Shown here: in pieces, positions 58,459 through 64,000 of the stretch
How positions within the stretch are numbered: position 1 is the stretch's first letter
How the letters are laid out: every line of letters starts with the position of its first letter
IMG/VR virus record: IMGVR_UViG_3300031251_000017
Span: 1-64,000 of that record
Origin: a virus
DNA: 64,000 bases
Direction: 5' to 3' (one strand)
The notes under the pieces: generated by a model
The model's database searches: none
Seen by the model: the letters and a program-made list of their open reading frames with translations, nothing else
Told to the model about the DNA's origin: nothing
Position numbers and translations under genes: made by a program

Positions 58459-59130
58459 ATGAGCAAATCTGACAGGCTTCGCCAGCGTCTTGTCACGATC
58501 GGGGAGGCGACGGCCTTCCTCGGAAATCGTGGAAAATCAGCGACTCCTCGGAGAGCGCCCGACAATCTGACAAGCCTAGAGTCAGAAGCGGCGACATATA
58601 TGTCAGAAAGCGCGGGCCGCTTCTCGGACGAACGGTCGGCCCGGTTGATCGCGAACGCCGCGCTCGGTTCGGTCGTCGCCGAGTGGTCGAAGGAACTGGT
58701 GCGCCAGCGCCTCAAGGAAGCGGCGCGCGGGGGCGAAAGGATCACAGGCCGGGTCGGGCCTTCCTCGAAGCTCGGGTTCTGGCCCGAGGTCGCGCTGTTC
58801 GCCGACATAACCGCCGCCGATCGCAACATCATCTATCAGGCGGAACTAGACGGGACGCGCGCCCCGGCGCGCCCCTCGGGCGTCGGCGGCGATCGAGACG
58901 TTTCGCAGATTGAGGCGTCGATCTACTGGCCGGCGCTTTACCTCAAGGCGGAAGAACACGACGCGGCGCGCCGCGCTCTCCAATGTTGGGGATGGTGCGA
59001 GGCGCGCCGGCAATCGTTCTCAGGTCAATATCGGGAACTCGGCTGCTCGCTCCGAACGGCGAACCGCAGGGTCGACGAGGCGATCGAGACGATCCTCGCC
59101 GGCCTTATCCGTGACGGCGTGGATCCATAA
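58459..59130 (+). CDS. Hypothetical protein at the end of the replication operon
   Basis: A 223-residue protein. N-terminal polar region, then helical segments (LVRQRLKEAARGGERITGR, ASIYWPALYLKAEEHDAARR) and a C-terminal HTH-like part (GQYRELGCSLRTANRRVDEA). Similar proteins (DUF6362-like) close the replication operon in other phages, but the match is uncertain. It is convergent with the next gene and overlaps it by 26 nt. Confidence 0.5.
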   Translation: MSKSDRLRQRLVTIGEATAFLGNRGKSATPRRAPDNLTSLESEAATYMSESAGRFSDERSARLIANAALGSVVAEWSKELVRQRLKEAARGGERITGRVGPSSKLGFWPEVALFADITAADRNIIYQAELDGTRAPARPSGVGGDRDVSQIEASIYWPALYLKAEEHDAARRALQCWGWCEARRQSFSGQYRELGCSLRTANRRVDEAIETILAGLIRDGVDP

Positions 59131-59344
59131 GATCGAGTTCCTCGATAATCCTCCCGAGGTTCCCTCCGAGCCGCTCGCACAAGGCGATCAGTTCGGGCAC
59201 GATCGAGACAGGAATCGGCGCTGTCCCGTTCAACCATCGCCGGATCGTTCTCTCGGCGACGTTGAGGTCGACCTCGAAGTCGGCCGATCCCCACCGGGGT
59301 CCATAGAGGGTCTCGCCGATTCTCTTGAGAAGCTCCGGGGTCAT
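59105..59344 (-). CDS. Small HTH regulator
   Basis: A 79-residue protein with an HTH (DLNVAERTIRRWLNGTAPIP, residues ~26-45). It ends the leftward accessory array and overlaps the convergent rightward gene by 26 nt. Probably a local transcriptional regulator. Confidence 0.65.
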   Translation of the reverse strand: MTPELLKRIGETLYGPRWGSADFEVDLNVAERTIRRWLNGTAPIPVSIVPELIALCERLGGNLGRIIEELDLMDPRRHG

Positions 59345-59349
59345 AGCGT

Positions 59350-59610
59350 TCAGTCCTTAGCCGTTGCATCAAGGCTATCGAGCCATAGATCATATTCGTC
59401 GTGCCCGACCAGCGCGCCCCCTATTATGAAGGCGCTGGGGTTGATCTTTTTGTATTCCCCGAGACGGGCCTTATTCCAAAGAACAAAGCCGCACATCGAT
59501 CCGCCCGGCCATCGAATTCGGTCGTGCTGAATCTGTTCCTCGCAGCTCCGTCCGTGGACTCTGGCGTAATTGGCGAAGCGCGGGTTCCATTCCAAGGAAG
59601 GTGCTCTCAC
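59350..59610 (-). CDS. Hypothetical protein
   Basis: An 86-residue protein starting at GTG that overlaps the previous stop (GTGA). It has an aromatic-rich segment (RFANYARVHGRSCEEQI, CGFVLWNKARLGEYKK). No family recognised. Confidence 0.5.
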   Translation of the reverse strand: MRAPSLEWNPRFANYARVHGRSCEEQIQHDRIRWPGGSMCGFVLWNKARLGEYKKINPSAFIIGGALVGHDEYDLWLDSLDATAKD

Positions 59611-59867
59611 AGTCCTAGCTCCTTGATCGCTTGCCCGCGCGTTTCCGGCACGACGAGGACGCCGAAGCGATCGAGCAGCCGATCGAATTGAGCGTCCACC
59701 GTCTTGAAAAGTTCCGGCAGATCGGCGTCTTTCGCGCCGGGCGTCCGATCTCTCTTGACGAGATCGGCGTCGGGAAAATTCGCCATCGCCCAGAAGTCGA
59801 GCGTGTCGAGGATCGCACCCCGAAGCTGGTCGCGAAGCTGGTCTCTTTTGTCGGGGGTGATGCTCAT
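59607..59867 (-). CDS. Hypothetical helical protein
   Basis: An 86-residue protein (MSITPDKRDQLRDQLRGAIL). AAAGGA precedes the ATG; the start overlaps the stop of the 73-residue gene. Mostly helical and acidic. Unknown role. Confidence 0.5.
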   Translation of the reverse strand: MSITPDKRDQLRDQLRGAILDTLDFWAMANFPDADLVKRDRTPGAKDADLPELFKTVDAQFDRLLDRFGVLVVPETRGQAIKELGL

Positions 59868-60085
59868 TTCTCGGTTCCTTTCGTCTTGGCGGCTTTCTTG
59901 AGGGCCTTGAGAATATCGTCGGCGACCTTCTTGATCGAGACGCCGAACAAGTCGGCGACCAAGCAAGCGGTGACGCTCCAGAAAGGGTTCCCATCGAGAT
60001 CGCGCTGATCCTCGTCGGTCACCCATTCGGTGTCGTCGTTGAAGGCGAGCCAGAAGATCGCTTCACGGTAGCCGGGGCGCTTCAT
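59864..60085 (-). CDS. Hypothetical protein
   Basis: A 73-residue protein (MKRPGYREAIFWLAFNDD) with a C-terminal HTH-like stretch (CLVADLFGVSIKKVADDIL) and basic tail. Start overlaps the stop of the 94-residue gene. Confidence 0.5.
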   Translation of the reverse strand: MKRPGYREAIFWLAFNDDTEWVTDEDQRDLDGNPFWSVTACLVADLFGVSIKKVADDILKALKKAAKTKGTEK

Positions 60086-60366
60086 CGTCCTTCCTCCCGA
60101 TCTTCGACGATCGCCACGCGGTCGAGAATCTCGTCGATCGCGTCGATCGCGACCGAATGAACGATGTCGTCGAGCCAGTCGGGGATCGGAAGGCCGGTCT
60201 CGGCGAAGGCCCGGTTCGCCGCCTTGCGCACCTTGTCCACAAGCGCGCTGCGTTGGTTGTCGAAGGGAATATCGCCGAGGCGCTTCGGCTTCGGCTCGGT
60301 CGGCTTCTCTTGATCGCCCCAGATGATCGTGTTTCGGCAATAAGGGCGGGGGGAATTGCTGGTCAT
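60082..60366 (-). CDS. Hypothetical protein
   Basis: A 94-residue protein, polar at the N-terminus and helical at the C-terminus (LDDIVHSVAIDAIDEILDR). AAGGA precedes its ATG. It is the first of four genes with overlaps (60366 to 59350). Confidence 0.5.
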   Translation of the reverse strand: MTSNSPRPYCRNTIIWGDQEKPTEPKPKRLGDIPFDNQRSALVDKVRKAANRAFAETGLPIPDWLDDIVHSVAIDAIDEILDRVAIVEDREEGR

Positions 60367-60437
60367 CGTTTCGTTCCTTGATCGGGAGGGGAGGAAGCCG
60401 TGGCCAAAGCCAACGGAATTTATGCAGATTGTATGCA

Positions 60438-60457
60438 GACGGGGCCGAAGCCCCGTC
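60438..60457. terminator. GC-rich TTCG hairpin
   Basis: GACGGGGC (60438-60445) pairs with GCCCCGTC (60450-60457), 2 nt after the stop of the next leftward gene. Two ATGCAGA direct repeats lie beside it. No T run follows. Confidence 0.5.
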
Positions 60458-60459
60458 GA

Positions 60460-60744
60460 TTAGATGTGGCGAAGCGATCCGCCGCCGACGCCGAAATCGC
60501 GCATACGAACGAAGTCGGGTTTCCCGGATCGAGCGGCGGCGTCGGGGTTGAGGGGATAAGCGTCCCATCTCCCGAGCCGCTCGATCGAGTCGGGATTAAC
60601 CTTGACGTTCGTTCCGGTTCGATCGCGCTCGATCGCGATAATCGTCCCGGCTACCCATCCGGCCGATCCGGCGTAAACCTCAACACGCTCGCCGACCCGG
60701 TAGATCGACCCATCGTAAAAGTGAACCTCGTCTTGCTTCGTCAT
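60460..60744 (-). CDS. Hypothetical protein with SH3-like start
   Basis: A 94-residue protein. Residues ~5-50 (EVHFYDGSIYRVGERVEVY, GWVAGTIIAIERDR) look like an SH3-like beta barrel. The start is preceded by the SAS-like element at 60747-60759. Confidence 0.5.
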   Translation of the reverse strand: MTKQDEVHFYDGSIYRVGERVEVYAGSAGWVAGTIIAIERDRTGTNVKVNPDSIERLGRWDAYPLNPDAAARSGKPDFVRMRDFGVGGGSLRHI

Positions 60745-60746
60745 AA

Positions 60747-60788
60747 GGGCCTCCTGCCCGGTTGAGGGCCGGGGCCGAAGCCCCGGCC
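60747..60788 (-). promoter_or_regulatory. SAS-like leader (hairpin plus enclosed RBS)
   Basis: Minus strand: hairpin GGCCGGGGC-TTCG-GCCCCGGCC (60788 to 60767), then GGGCAGGAGGCCC (60759 to 60747), TT and the ATG. The SD core AGGAG lies between GGGC and GCCC. Confidence 0.75.
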
Positions 60789-60794
60789 GGTGGA

Positions 60795-61040
60795 TTAGCG
60801 CCAGCGGGTCGCGGTCTTTATCTCGACTTCGAGGCCGTCGATCATCTTCTCGACCTCGCGCTCGACCTTCGAGTCGATCTCGTCGTCGAGGCCGGCGATC
60901 TCGCCTTCGAGTCTTTCGACCTTCGCGGAGAGTTCCTCGATCTTCTCGATCGCGATCTTGAGGTCATGCGCGCGGACGGCGACGATCTTTTCGAGATCGA
61001 CGAGACGGCGAGCGGTAGAGGGGAAAAAGAACTTGAACAT
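60795..61040 (-). CDS. Small coiled-coil protein
   Basis: An 81-residue protein with a hydrophobic/basic start (MFKFFFPSTARRL) and a long coiled coil (EKIEELSAKVERLEGEIAGL as landmark) to the end. The start is preceded by the SAS-like element at 61047-61059. Confidence 0.6.
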   Translation of the reverse strand: MFKFFFPSTARRLVDLEKIVAVRAHDLKIAIEKIEELSAKVERLEGEIAGLDDEIDSKVEREVEKMIDGLEVEIKTATRWR

Positions 61041-61046
61041 TTGCGT

Positions 61047-61089
61047 GGGCCTCCTGCCCGGTGTTGAGGGGGAGGGCCATCCCTCCCCC
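61047..61089 (-). promoter_or_regulatory. SAS-like leader (hairpin plus enclosed RBS)
   Basis: Minus strand: GGGGGAGGG-ATGG-CCCTCCCCC stem (61089 to 61068), then GGGCAGGAGGCCC (61059 to 61047), then ACGCAA and ATG. Confidence 0.75.
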
Positions 61090-61096
61090 GGTTGAG

Positions 61097-61246
61097 TTAG
61101 ACGAGGACGCCGATCAGAAGCCACGAATGGGTGGTCTCGGCCTGCCCGTGATAAGCCGGGCCGGTGACGAAGCCGATCGCGTCGGCTTGCGAGGCGAGCC
61201 AATCGGAGAACGGGACGAAGACGGCTTTCGTTGCGAAGAAGTTCAT
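61097..61246 (-). CDS. Small hypothetical protein (49 aa)
   Basis: A 49-residue ORF (MNFFATKAVFVPFSDWLASQ) with a SAS-like ribosome-binding element 6 nt upstream and its own promoter-like sequence. The C-terminus is hydrophobic (SWLLIGVLV). The leader is the main evidence for translation. Confidence 0.6.
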   Translation of the reverse strand: MNFFATKAVFVPFSDWLASQADAIGFVTGPAYHGQAETTHSWLLIGVLV

Positions 61247-61252
61247 GGTCTA

Positions 61253-61293
61253 GGGCCTCCTGCCCGGTTTCGCGCCGGACCTCTTGCCCGGCG
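61253..61293 (-). promoter_or_regulatory. SAS-like leader
   Basis: Minus strand: CGCCGG stem (61293 to 61288 with 61278 to 61273), containing GGGCAAGAGGTCC-like sequence, then GGGCAGGAGGCCC (61265 to 61253), TAGACC and ATG. The stem therefore carries a second, decayed copy of the motif. Confidence 0.7.
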
Positions 61294-61302
61294 ACGAAGA
61301 CG

Positions 61303-61331
61303 ATTAAACCGTGGAATTCGGAAAACAGCAA
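61303..61331 (-). promoter_or_regulatory. Sigma-70-like promoter (TTGCTG-N17-TTTAAT)
   Basis: TTGCTG (61331 to 61326), 17 nt, TTTAAT (61308 to 61303), located just after the previous stop and followed by the SAS-like leader. Confidence 0.65.
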
Positions 61332-61340
61332 GCGCCGATT

Positions 61341-61601
61341 TCAGTCGTCGAATTCCTCGATGAAGTGGCGGGCGTCGTCGAGCGATTCGAGGATCGGCGC
61401 GGTCGGCTCGCCCTTCGGGGTGAAGACGAAGAAAGGCCCCTCGAAGCAGCCGTAAGCGCCGACTCGGGGCTTGTCCGAGTTCACGATCTTGAAGCCCCGA
61501 TAATCGAGCGAGTCGATCGCGCCGGCTACGCGCGCGGCTTTGATGAACTTCGCCCACCGAGGGATTCGGGTCCGGTGTCCGTTGAAGTCTTTGATTGCCA
61601 T
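61341..61601 (-). CDS. Small hypothetical protein
   Basis: An 86-residue protein (MAIKDFNGHRTRIPRW). The middle is beta-like with aromatics (YGCFEGPFFVFTPKGEP). It is preceded by a variant SAS-like element at 61609-61623. Confidence 0.55.
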   Translation of the reverse strand: MAIKDFNGHRTRIPRWAKFIKAARVAGAIDSLDYRGFKIVNSDKPRVGAYGCFEGPFFVFTPKGEPTAPILESLDDARHFIEEFDD

Positions 61602-61608
61602 TTTAAGC

Positions 61609-61623
61609 GGGCCTCCATTGCCC
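61609..61623 (-). promoter_or_regulatory. SAS-like element, variant
   Basis: GGGCAATGGAGGCCC (61623 to 61609): the same flanks with a 2-nt insertion before GGAGG. A short GGGA/TCCC inverted repeat lies upstream. Confidence 0.65.
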
Positions 61624-61660
61624 GGTTGAGCGGAGCGGGACGATCCCACCCCGAATTCGT

Positions 61661-62068
61661 TTAGCAGCCGTAGGGTTCGCGATATTCGATCCGAACGAAG
61701 AAGCGATCTTCGCGCTCGACAACTTCCCAAGGATAGCCGAGCGATTGCGACTCGGCCCACTCGCGCGCCGCGACTTCGGTCGCGAAGCCGGTCTCGCCGC
61801 GATATTCGCGCTTGACGAGGACCGGGCAGAACCGCTTCGGGCGAGCGCCGCCGATATAGCGGGCCGTTACGATCTCGAAGCCCATCGAGCGGAAGTCGCG
61901 ATCGTCGAGGCGCGAGACGTTGCGGAAGCCGGCCTCGATTAGCGCCTTGCGCGCGTCGCCGACCGTAGCGCCGACGATCTTGCGACCCTCGGCCGTTTCG
62001 TAAATTCCGCCGTTCCAGCGATCGGCGTGGATCGCGGCGACGAGCTTCTCGGCGATTTGTCTATCCAT
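61661..62068 (-). CDS. Hypothetical accessory protein
   Basis: A 135-residue protein (MDRQIAEKLVAAIHADRWN). A basic alpha/beta region includes VGATVGDARKALIEAGFRN and FATEVAAREWAESQSLGYP. It has an ordinary ribosome-binding site (GGGGAAAG) instead of the SAS-like leader, since it directly follows the 71-residue gene and is probably co-transcribed. Confidence 0.55.
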   Translation of the reverse strand: MDRQIAEKLVAAIHADRWNGGIYETAEGRKIVGATVGDARKALIEAGFRNVSRLDDRDFRSMGFEIVTARYIGGARPKRFCPVLVKREYRGETGFATEVAAREWAESQSLGYPWEVVEREDRFFVRIEYREPYGC

Positions 62069-62079
62069 CTTCTTTCCCC

Positions 62080-62295
62080 TTAGCCTTCGTGCTTCGTGAT
62101 GATAACGGAGTCGAGGCCGAGGACCGGGCGACCGTTGAAGTGGAGTCGGGTCTCGCCGATGTCTTGAAGCTCATACTCGATCTTCCCGAAGGCATCCCGG
62201 TGGCGGCAAAACAGGGCGCCGACGATCGCGAGCGGCGCGATCATGACGAGGTTCCCGTCCTTAGATTTTACTTCGTAAAGGGTCGGCTTTTTCAT
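62080..62295 (-). CDS. Small hypothetical protein
   Basis: A 71-residue protein (MKKPTLYEVKSKDGNLVM) with a hydrophobic stretch (VMIAPLAIVGALFC) and C-terminal beta strands. The start is set by the SAS-like element 6 nt upstream. Confidence 0.55.
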   Translation of the reverse strand: MKKPTLYEVKSKDGNLVMIAPLAIVGALFCRHRDAFGKIEYELQDIGETRLHFNGRPVLGLDSVIITKHEG

Positions 62296-62301
62296 CTTCG
62301 T

Positions 62302-62341
62302 GGGCCTCCTGCCCGGTTCGCGACGGGCCGTTGCCCGTCGC
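62302..62341 (-). promoter_or_regulatory. SAS-like leader (hairpin plus enclosed RBS)
   Basis: Minus strand: GCGACGGGC-AACG-GCCCGTCGC (62341 to 62320), then GGGCAGGAGGCCC (62314 to 62302), ACGAAG and ATG. Confidence 0.75.
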
Positions 62342-62348
62342 AAGAGAG

Positions 62349-62377
62349 ATTAGATAGTGAACCGGGAAAAACAGCAA
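62349..62377 (-). promoter_or_regulatory. Sigma-70-like promoter (TTGCTG-N17-TCTAAT)
   Basis: TTGCTG (62377 to 62372), 17 nt, TCTAAT (62354 to 62349), 9 nt after the previous stop. Confidence 0.7.
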
Positions 62378-62386
62378 CACCCCTGT

Positions 62387-63031
62387 TCATCCCCACGCGA
62401 GGCCGTAGCGTTCCGCGCATTGAGGGCCATAGCCTACCTGAGTCGATCTCTCGTCTTTCAGGCCCTTATTGCAGAAGCAGCAGCGGCCGGTCAGGCGACC
62501 GTGCTCGGCGGCGACCCCTGCGGGATCGGCGGCGAAGCGACGCAGGCCGTCGATCAATCCGGCCGGCGTATCGGCGCGGGGGGAAGCCTCGAAGTCGCCC
62601 GAGGCAAGGATGCGACCGAACCAGACCGGCTCGTCTCCCTCGGCGGCACGACGCGATTCGGCGACGTTGAGCGATCCGGGAACGCGGGCGCGCTCGCTGG
62701 CAACCGATAGGCGATATTCGTCGCCGTCGAAGCCGATCACGATCGCCGGGGCCTTGAGGTGGGCGCGAGCCTTGTCGAAAAGAGCGGTGATCGCCGAGAG
62801 GTCGCCGACCGCCGTCTTCTTCCGCTCCGGGGCGGGCGTAGCAGCCCCCGTAGCGCGTTCGGCGAGCTTGACGAGGTAAGGGCGCTGCTTCTCGCTCGCC
62901 CGGCCGTAGCGGGTTACGCCGGCGACGAGAGAGGACGCGAAGGAACGATCGCGGTCGGCGAGTTTCTCGACGTTGGCGGCGAGGATCGCGGCGAGATCGG
63001 CGTCGGTCATGTTCTGAAAGTTCGTGTTCAT
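62387..63031 (-). CDS. Protein with C-terminal treble-clef zinc motif (DUF6011-like)
   Basis: A 214-residue protein. N-terminal helical part (TDADLAAILAANVEKLADRD, EKQRPYLVKLAERA), a central beta domain (IVIGFDGDEYRLSVAS, WFGRILASGDFEAS) and the C-terminal GRCCFCNKGLKDERS and VGYGPQCAERYGL, a zinc-binding unit of the DUF6011 type that is common in phage and plasmid proteins. Preceded by a SAS-like leader and promoter. Confidence 0.65.
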   Translation of the reverse strand: MNTNFQNMTDADLAAILAANVEKLADRDRSFASSLVAGVTRYGRASEKQRPYLVKLAERATGAATPAPERKKTAVGDLSAITALFDKARAHLKAPAIVIGFDGDEYRLSVASERARVPGSLNVAESRRAAEGDEPVWFGRILASGDFEASPRADTPAGLIDGLRRFAADPAGVAAEHGRLTGRCCFCNKGLKDERSTQVGYGPQCAERYGLAWG

Positions 63032-63037
63032 AGCGGC

Positions 63038-63050
63038 GGGCCTCCTGCCC
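63038..63050 (-). promoter_or_regulatory. SAS-like element
   Basis: GGGCAGGAGGCCC (63050 to 63038), then GCCGCT and ATG. A GC-rich stretch able to pair partly (GGGGGC/GCCCGCCCC, 63056-63080) lies upstream. Confidence 0.72.
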
Positions 63051-63086
63051 GGTTCGGGGGCCGGCCGATGCCCGCCCCACGCCCCT

Positions 63087-63114
63087 CTTATACGCCTGCC
63101 GCATAAAACAGCAA
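63087..63114 (-). promoter_or_regulatory. Sigma-70-like promoter (TTGCTG-N16-TATAAG)
   Basis: TTGCTG (63114 to 63109), 16 nt, TATAAG (63092 to 63087), 14 nt after the previous stop. Confidence 0.7.
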
Positions 63115-63128
63115 CACGAAATGCCGGA

Positions 63129-63326
63129 TCAGGCCCGGCGACCGATCTCGGCCTTGATCGCCCGAAGCGCGTTCTCCCGGATCGCCGACCGTTCCCAGAC
63201 GTTCGGGGTTGCGGTTGCGCGCCTCTCGGCCTCGTCGATTATCGCCTCGACCCGAGCGCATTTGACGGCTTGAGCGAGCCTCGGGTTCGCCTCGGGGGCT
63301 TTGATGTCTCGAAGGAAGCGGTTCAT
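63129..63326 (-). CDS. Small helical hypothetical protein
   Basis: A 65-residue protein (MNRFLRDIKAPEANPRLAQA), helical and basic. It uses a normal AAGGAGA site. No family recognised. Confidence 0.5.
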   Translation of the reverse strand: MNRFLRDIKAPEANPRLAQAVKCARVEAIIDEAERRATATPNVWERSAIRENALRAIKAEIGRRA

Positions 63327-63391
63327 CTCAAAATCTCCTTGTCTGCAATGGGCGGCGCGCCGCGAGACGAATCTCTCGCGACTCGCGGTTT

Positions 63392-63634
63392 TCAGCAAGC
63401 GTCGCAGTCATCATCCTCGGGTTTCGAGAACTCGAAGACGGTCTTCGATTCGAGCGCCCACCCCTGATCGTTCAAGAGCGAGAGGACTAGATCGGCGCTC
63501 GGCTTCGGCGTGACGCAGCGGTCGATGTAGTATTGAGCCAGCCCCATCTCGTCGGCCCATTGCCGGGCCTCCCGCAGGGTGCGGAAGGCTTTCCGGCCTT
63601 CGCCGTAGTCGGCGATCACTTGATAGACGATCAT
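63392..63634 (-). CDS. Small hypothetical protein
   Basis: An 80-residue protein (MIVYQVIADYGEGRKAFRTL) with an alpha/beta start (REARQWADEMGLAQYY) and an acidic Cys-containing end (EDDDCDAC). Start set by the variant SAS-like element upstream. Confidence 0.5.
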   Translation of the reverse strand: MIVYQVIADYGEGRKAFRTLREARQWADEMGLAQYYIDRCVTPKPSADLVLSLLNDQGWALESKTVFEFSKPEDDDCDAC

Positions 63635-63638
63635 CCTC

Positions 63639-63685
63639 GGGACTCCTTTGCCGGTTGAGAAGGGGAGGGCCTTAGCGCTCTCCCC
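63639..63685 (-). promoter_or_regulatory. SAS-like leader, variant
   Basis: Minus strand: GGGGAG/CTCCCC stem (63685 to 63680 with 63667 to 63662), then GGCAAAGGAGTCCC (63652 to 63639) ahead of the ATG at 63634. The flanks and SD core are altered together but can still pair in part. Confidence 0.6.
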
Positions 63686-63691
63686 GGTTGA

Positions 63692-64000
63692 TTAGGACGC
63701 GCTCGGATAGGTTTCCGGCTCGTAAACGATCGCGTTCAACTTATTGAACCGGCCCGAGCGGTCGTCGCGGCCGAAGTTCGCGGAAAGCCGACCCTCGACC
63801 GGGCGGAACATAACGCTCGCCTTCCAAGGGTTCTGGCTGGTGCGGTAGCGACCGACGAAGCCGATCAACGAAATGTCGCGACGGCCGGGCGAGAAGCTAT
63901 CGCGAACCCACCGACGAGCCTCGACGACAAGGCGACGGCCGCGAATCTCGATTTCGACGTTCCCGATCTCGACGAAGTAAATCGACGAGTCCGAATAAGA
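63692..64000 (-). CDS. Hypothetical protein, 5' end outside the window
   Basis: The last 102 residues of a leftward gene whose start lies beyond 64000. The visible part is beta-rich and basic (SIYFVEIGNVEIEIRGRRL, SVMFRPVEGRLSANFGRDD) and ends in YEPETYPSAS. It resembles small single-domain phage accessory proteins; no family recognised. Confidence 0.5.
   Translation of the reverse strand, partial: SYSDSSIYFVEIGNVEIEIRGRRLVVEARRWVRDSFSPGRRDISLIGFVGRYRTSQNPWKASVMFRPVEGRLSANFGRDDRSGRFNKLNAIVYEPETYPSAS

Noticed and set aside
1-64000. tRNA or rRNA genes, insertion sequences
   Set aside because: No cloverleaf with a T-loop GTTCRANNC signature, no rRNA-like segment, and no transposase-like protein was found by reading.

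Overview
This 64 kb window is a large piece of a temperate tailed bacteriophage (or prophage) genome from a high-GC alphaproteobacterium. Visible signs of the phage are a complete head-to-tail morphogenesis block, a lysis cassette, a tyrosine integrase, a CI/Cro-type switch and a replication block. Signs of the host class are a GcrA-family regulator (a regulator typical of Alphaproteobacteria), a DnaA domain IV protein and very GC-rich codon use. A long non-contractile tail is inferred from the tape measure, the frameshifted tail chaperone and the absence of a sheath gene. The last gene is cut by the right edge, so the genome continues beyond 64000.

Layout. 0.2-1.9 kb (+): a ParB/Srx-fold protein and a TET-associated-type glycosyltransferase, just ahead of packaging. 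1.9-18 kb (+): terminase small and large subunits, portal, ClpP-type prohead protease, HK97-type capsid, head-tail joining proteins, tail tube, frameshifted chaperones, tape measure, tail-tip proteins. 18-29 kb (+): adhesion region with repeat-rich fibre, collagen-like GPTG-repeat protein, lectin-like protein and beta-helix tailspike, interspersed with a GT2-TPR-beta-propeller glycosyltransferase and an FkbM-type methyltransferase. 29-35 kb (+): lysis genes (lipoprotein, holin candidates, lysozyme with C-terminal membrane anchor, nested Rz/Rz1 spanins), metallophosphoesterase, dNMP kinase, alpha/beta hydrolase. A strong terminator at 35.26 kb ends this arm.

35.3-49.5 kb (-): integrase, PrtN-like regulator, coiled-coil proteins, a large ParB-like protein, dCTP deaminase, HNH nuclease, a ProQ/FinO RNA chaperone, a putative recombinase with a PD-(D/E)XK exonuclease, many small membrane proteins and a DUF932-like protein. 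49.5-50.7 kb: the lysis/lysogeny switch, with a CI-like repressor (-), a Cro-like regulator (+) and three copies of an operator-like palindrome. 50.7-59.1 kb (+): a tightly overlapping early/replication operon (RuvC-like resolvase, winged-helix protein, MT-A70 methyltransferase, GcrA, primase, DnaA-IV protein, RecA-like ATPase). 59.1-64 kb (-): an array of small accessory genes.

The most unusual element is in this last array. At least seven genes are preceded by nearly the same leader: usually a GC-rich stem-loop, then CCGGGCAGGAGGCCC, in which the Shine-Dalgarno core AGGAG is enclosed by an inverted repeat directly ahead of the start codon. Three genes also have near-identical sigma-70-like promoters (TTGCTG, 16-17 bp, TATAAT-like). 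It closely resembles the start-associated sequences of Cluster K mycobacteriophages but sits in an alphaproteobacterial phage. A second unexplained element is a family of degenerate pentamer repeats (CGCNN on the transcribed strand) in consecutive gaps at 42.1-43.6 kb, beside the ProQ/FinO gene. All functional statements rest on motif recognition by eye; no database search was run.
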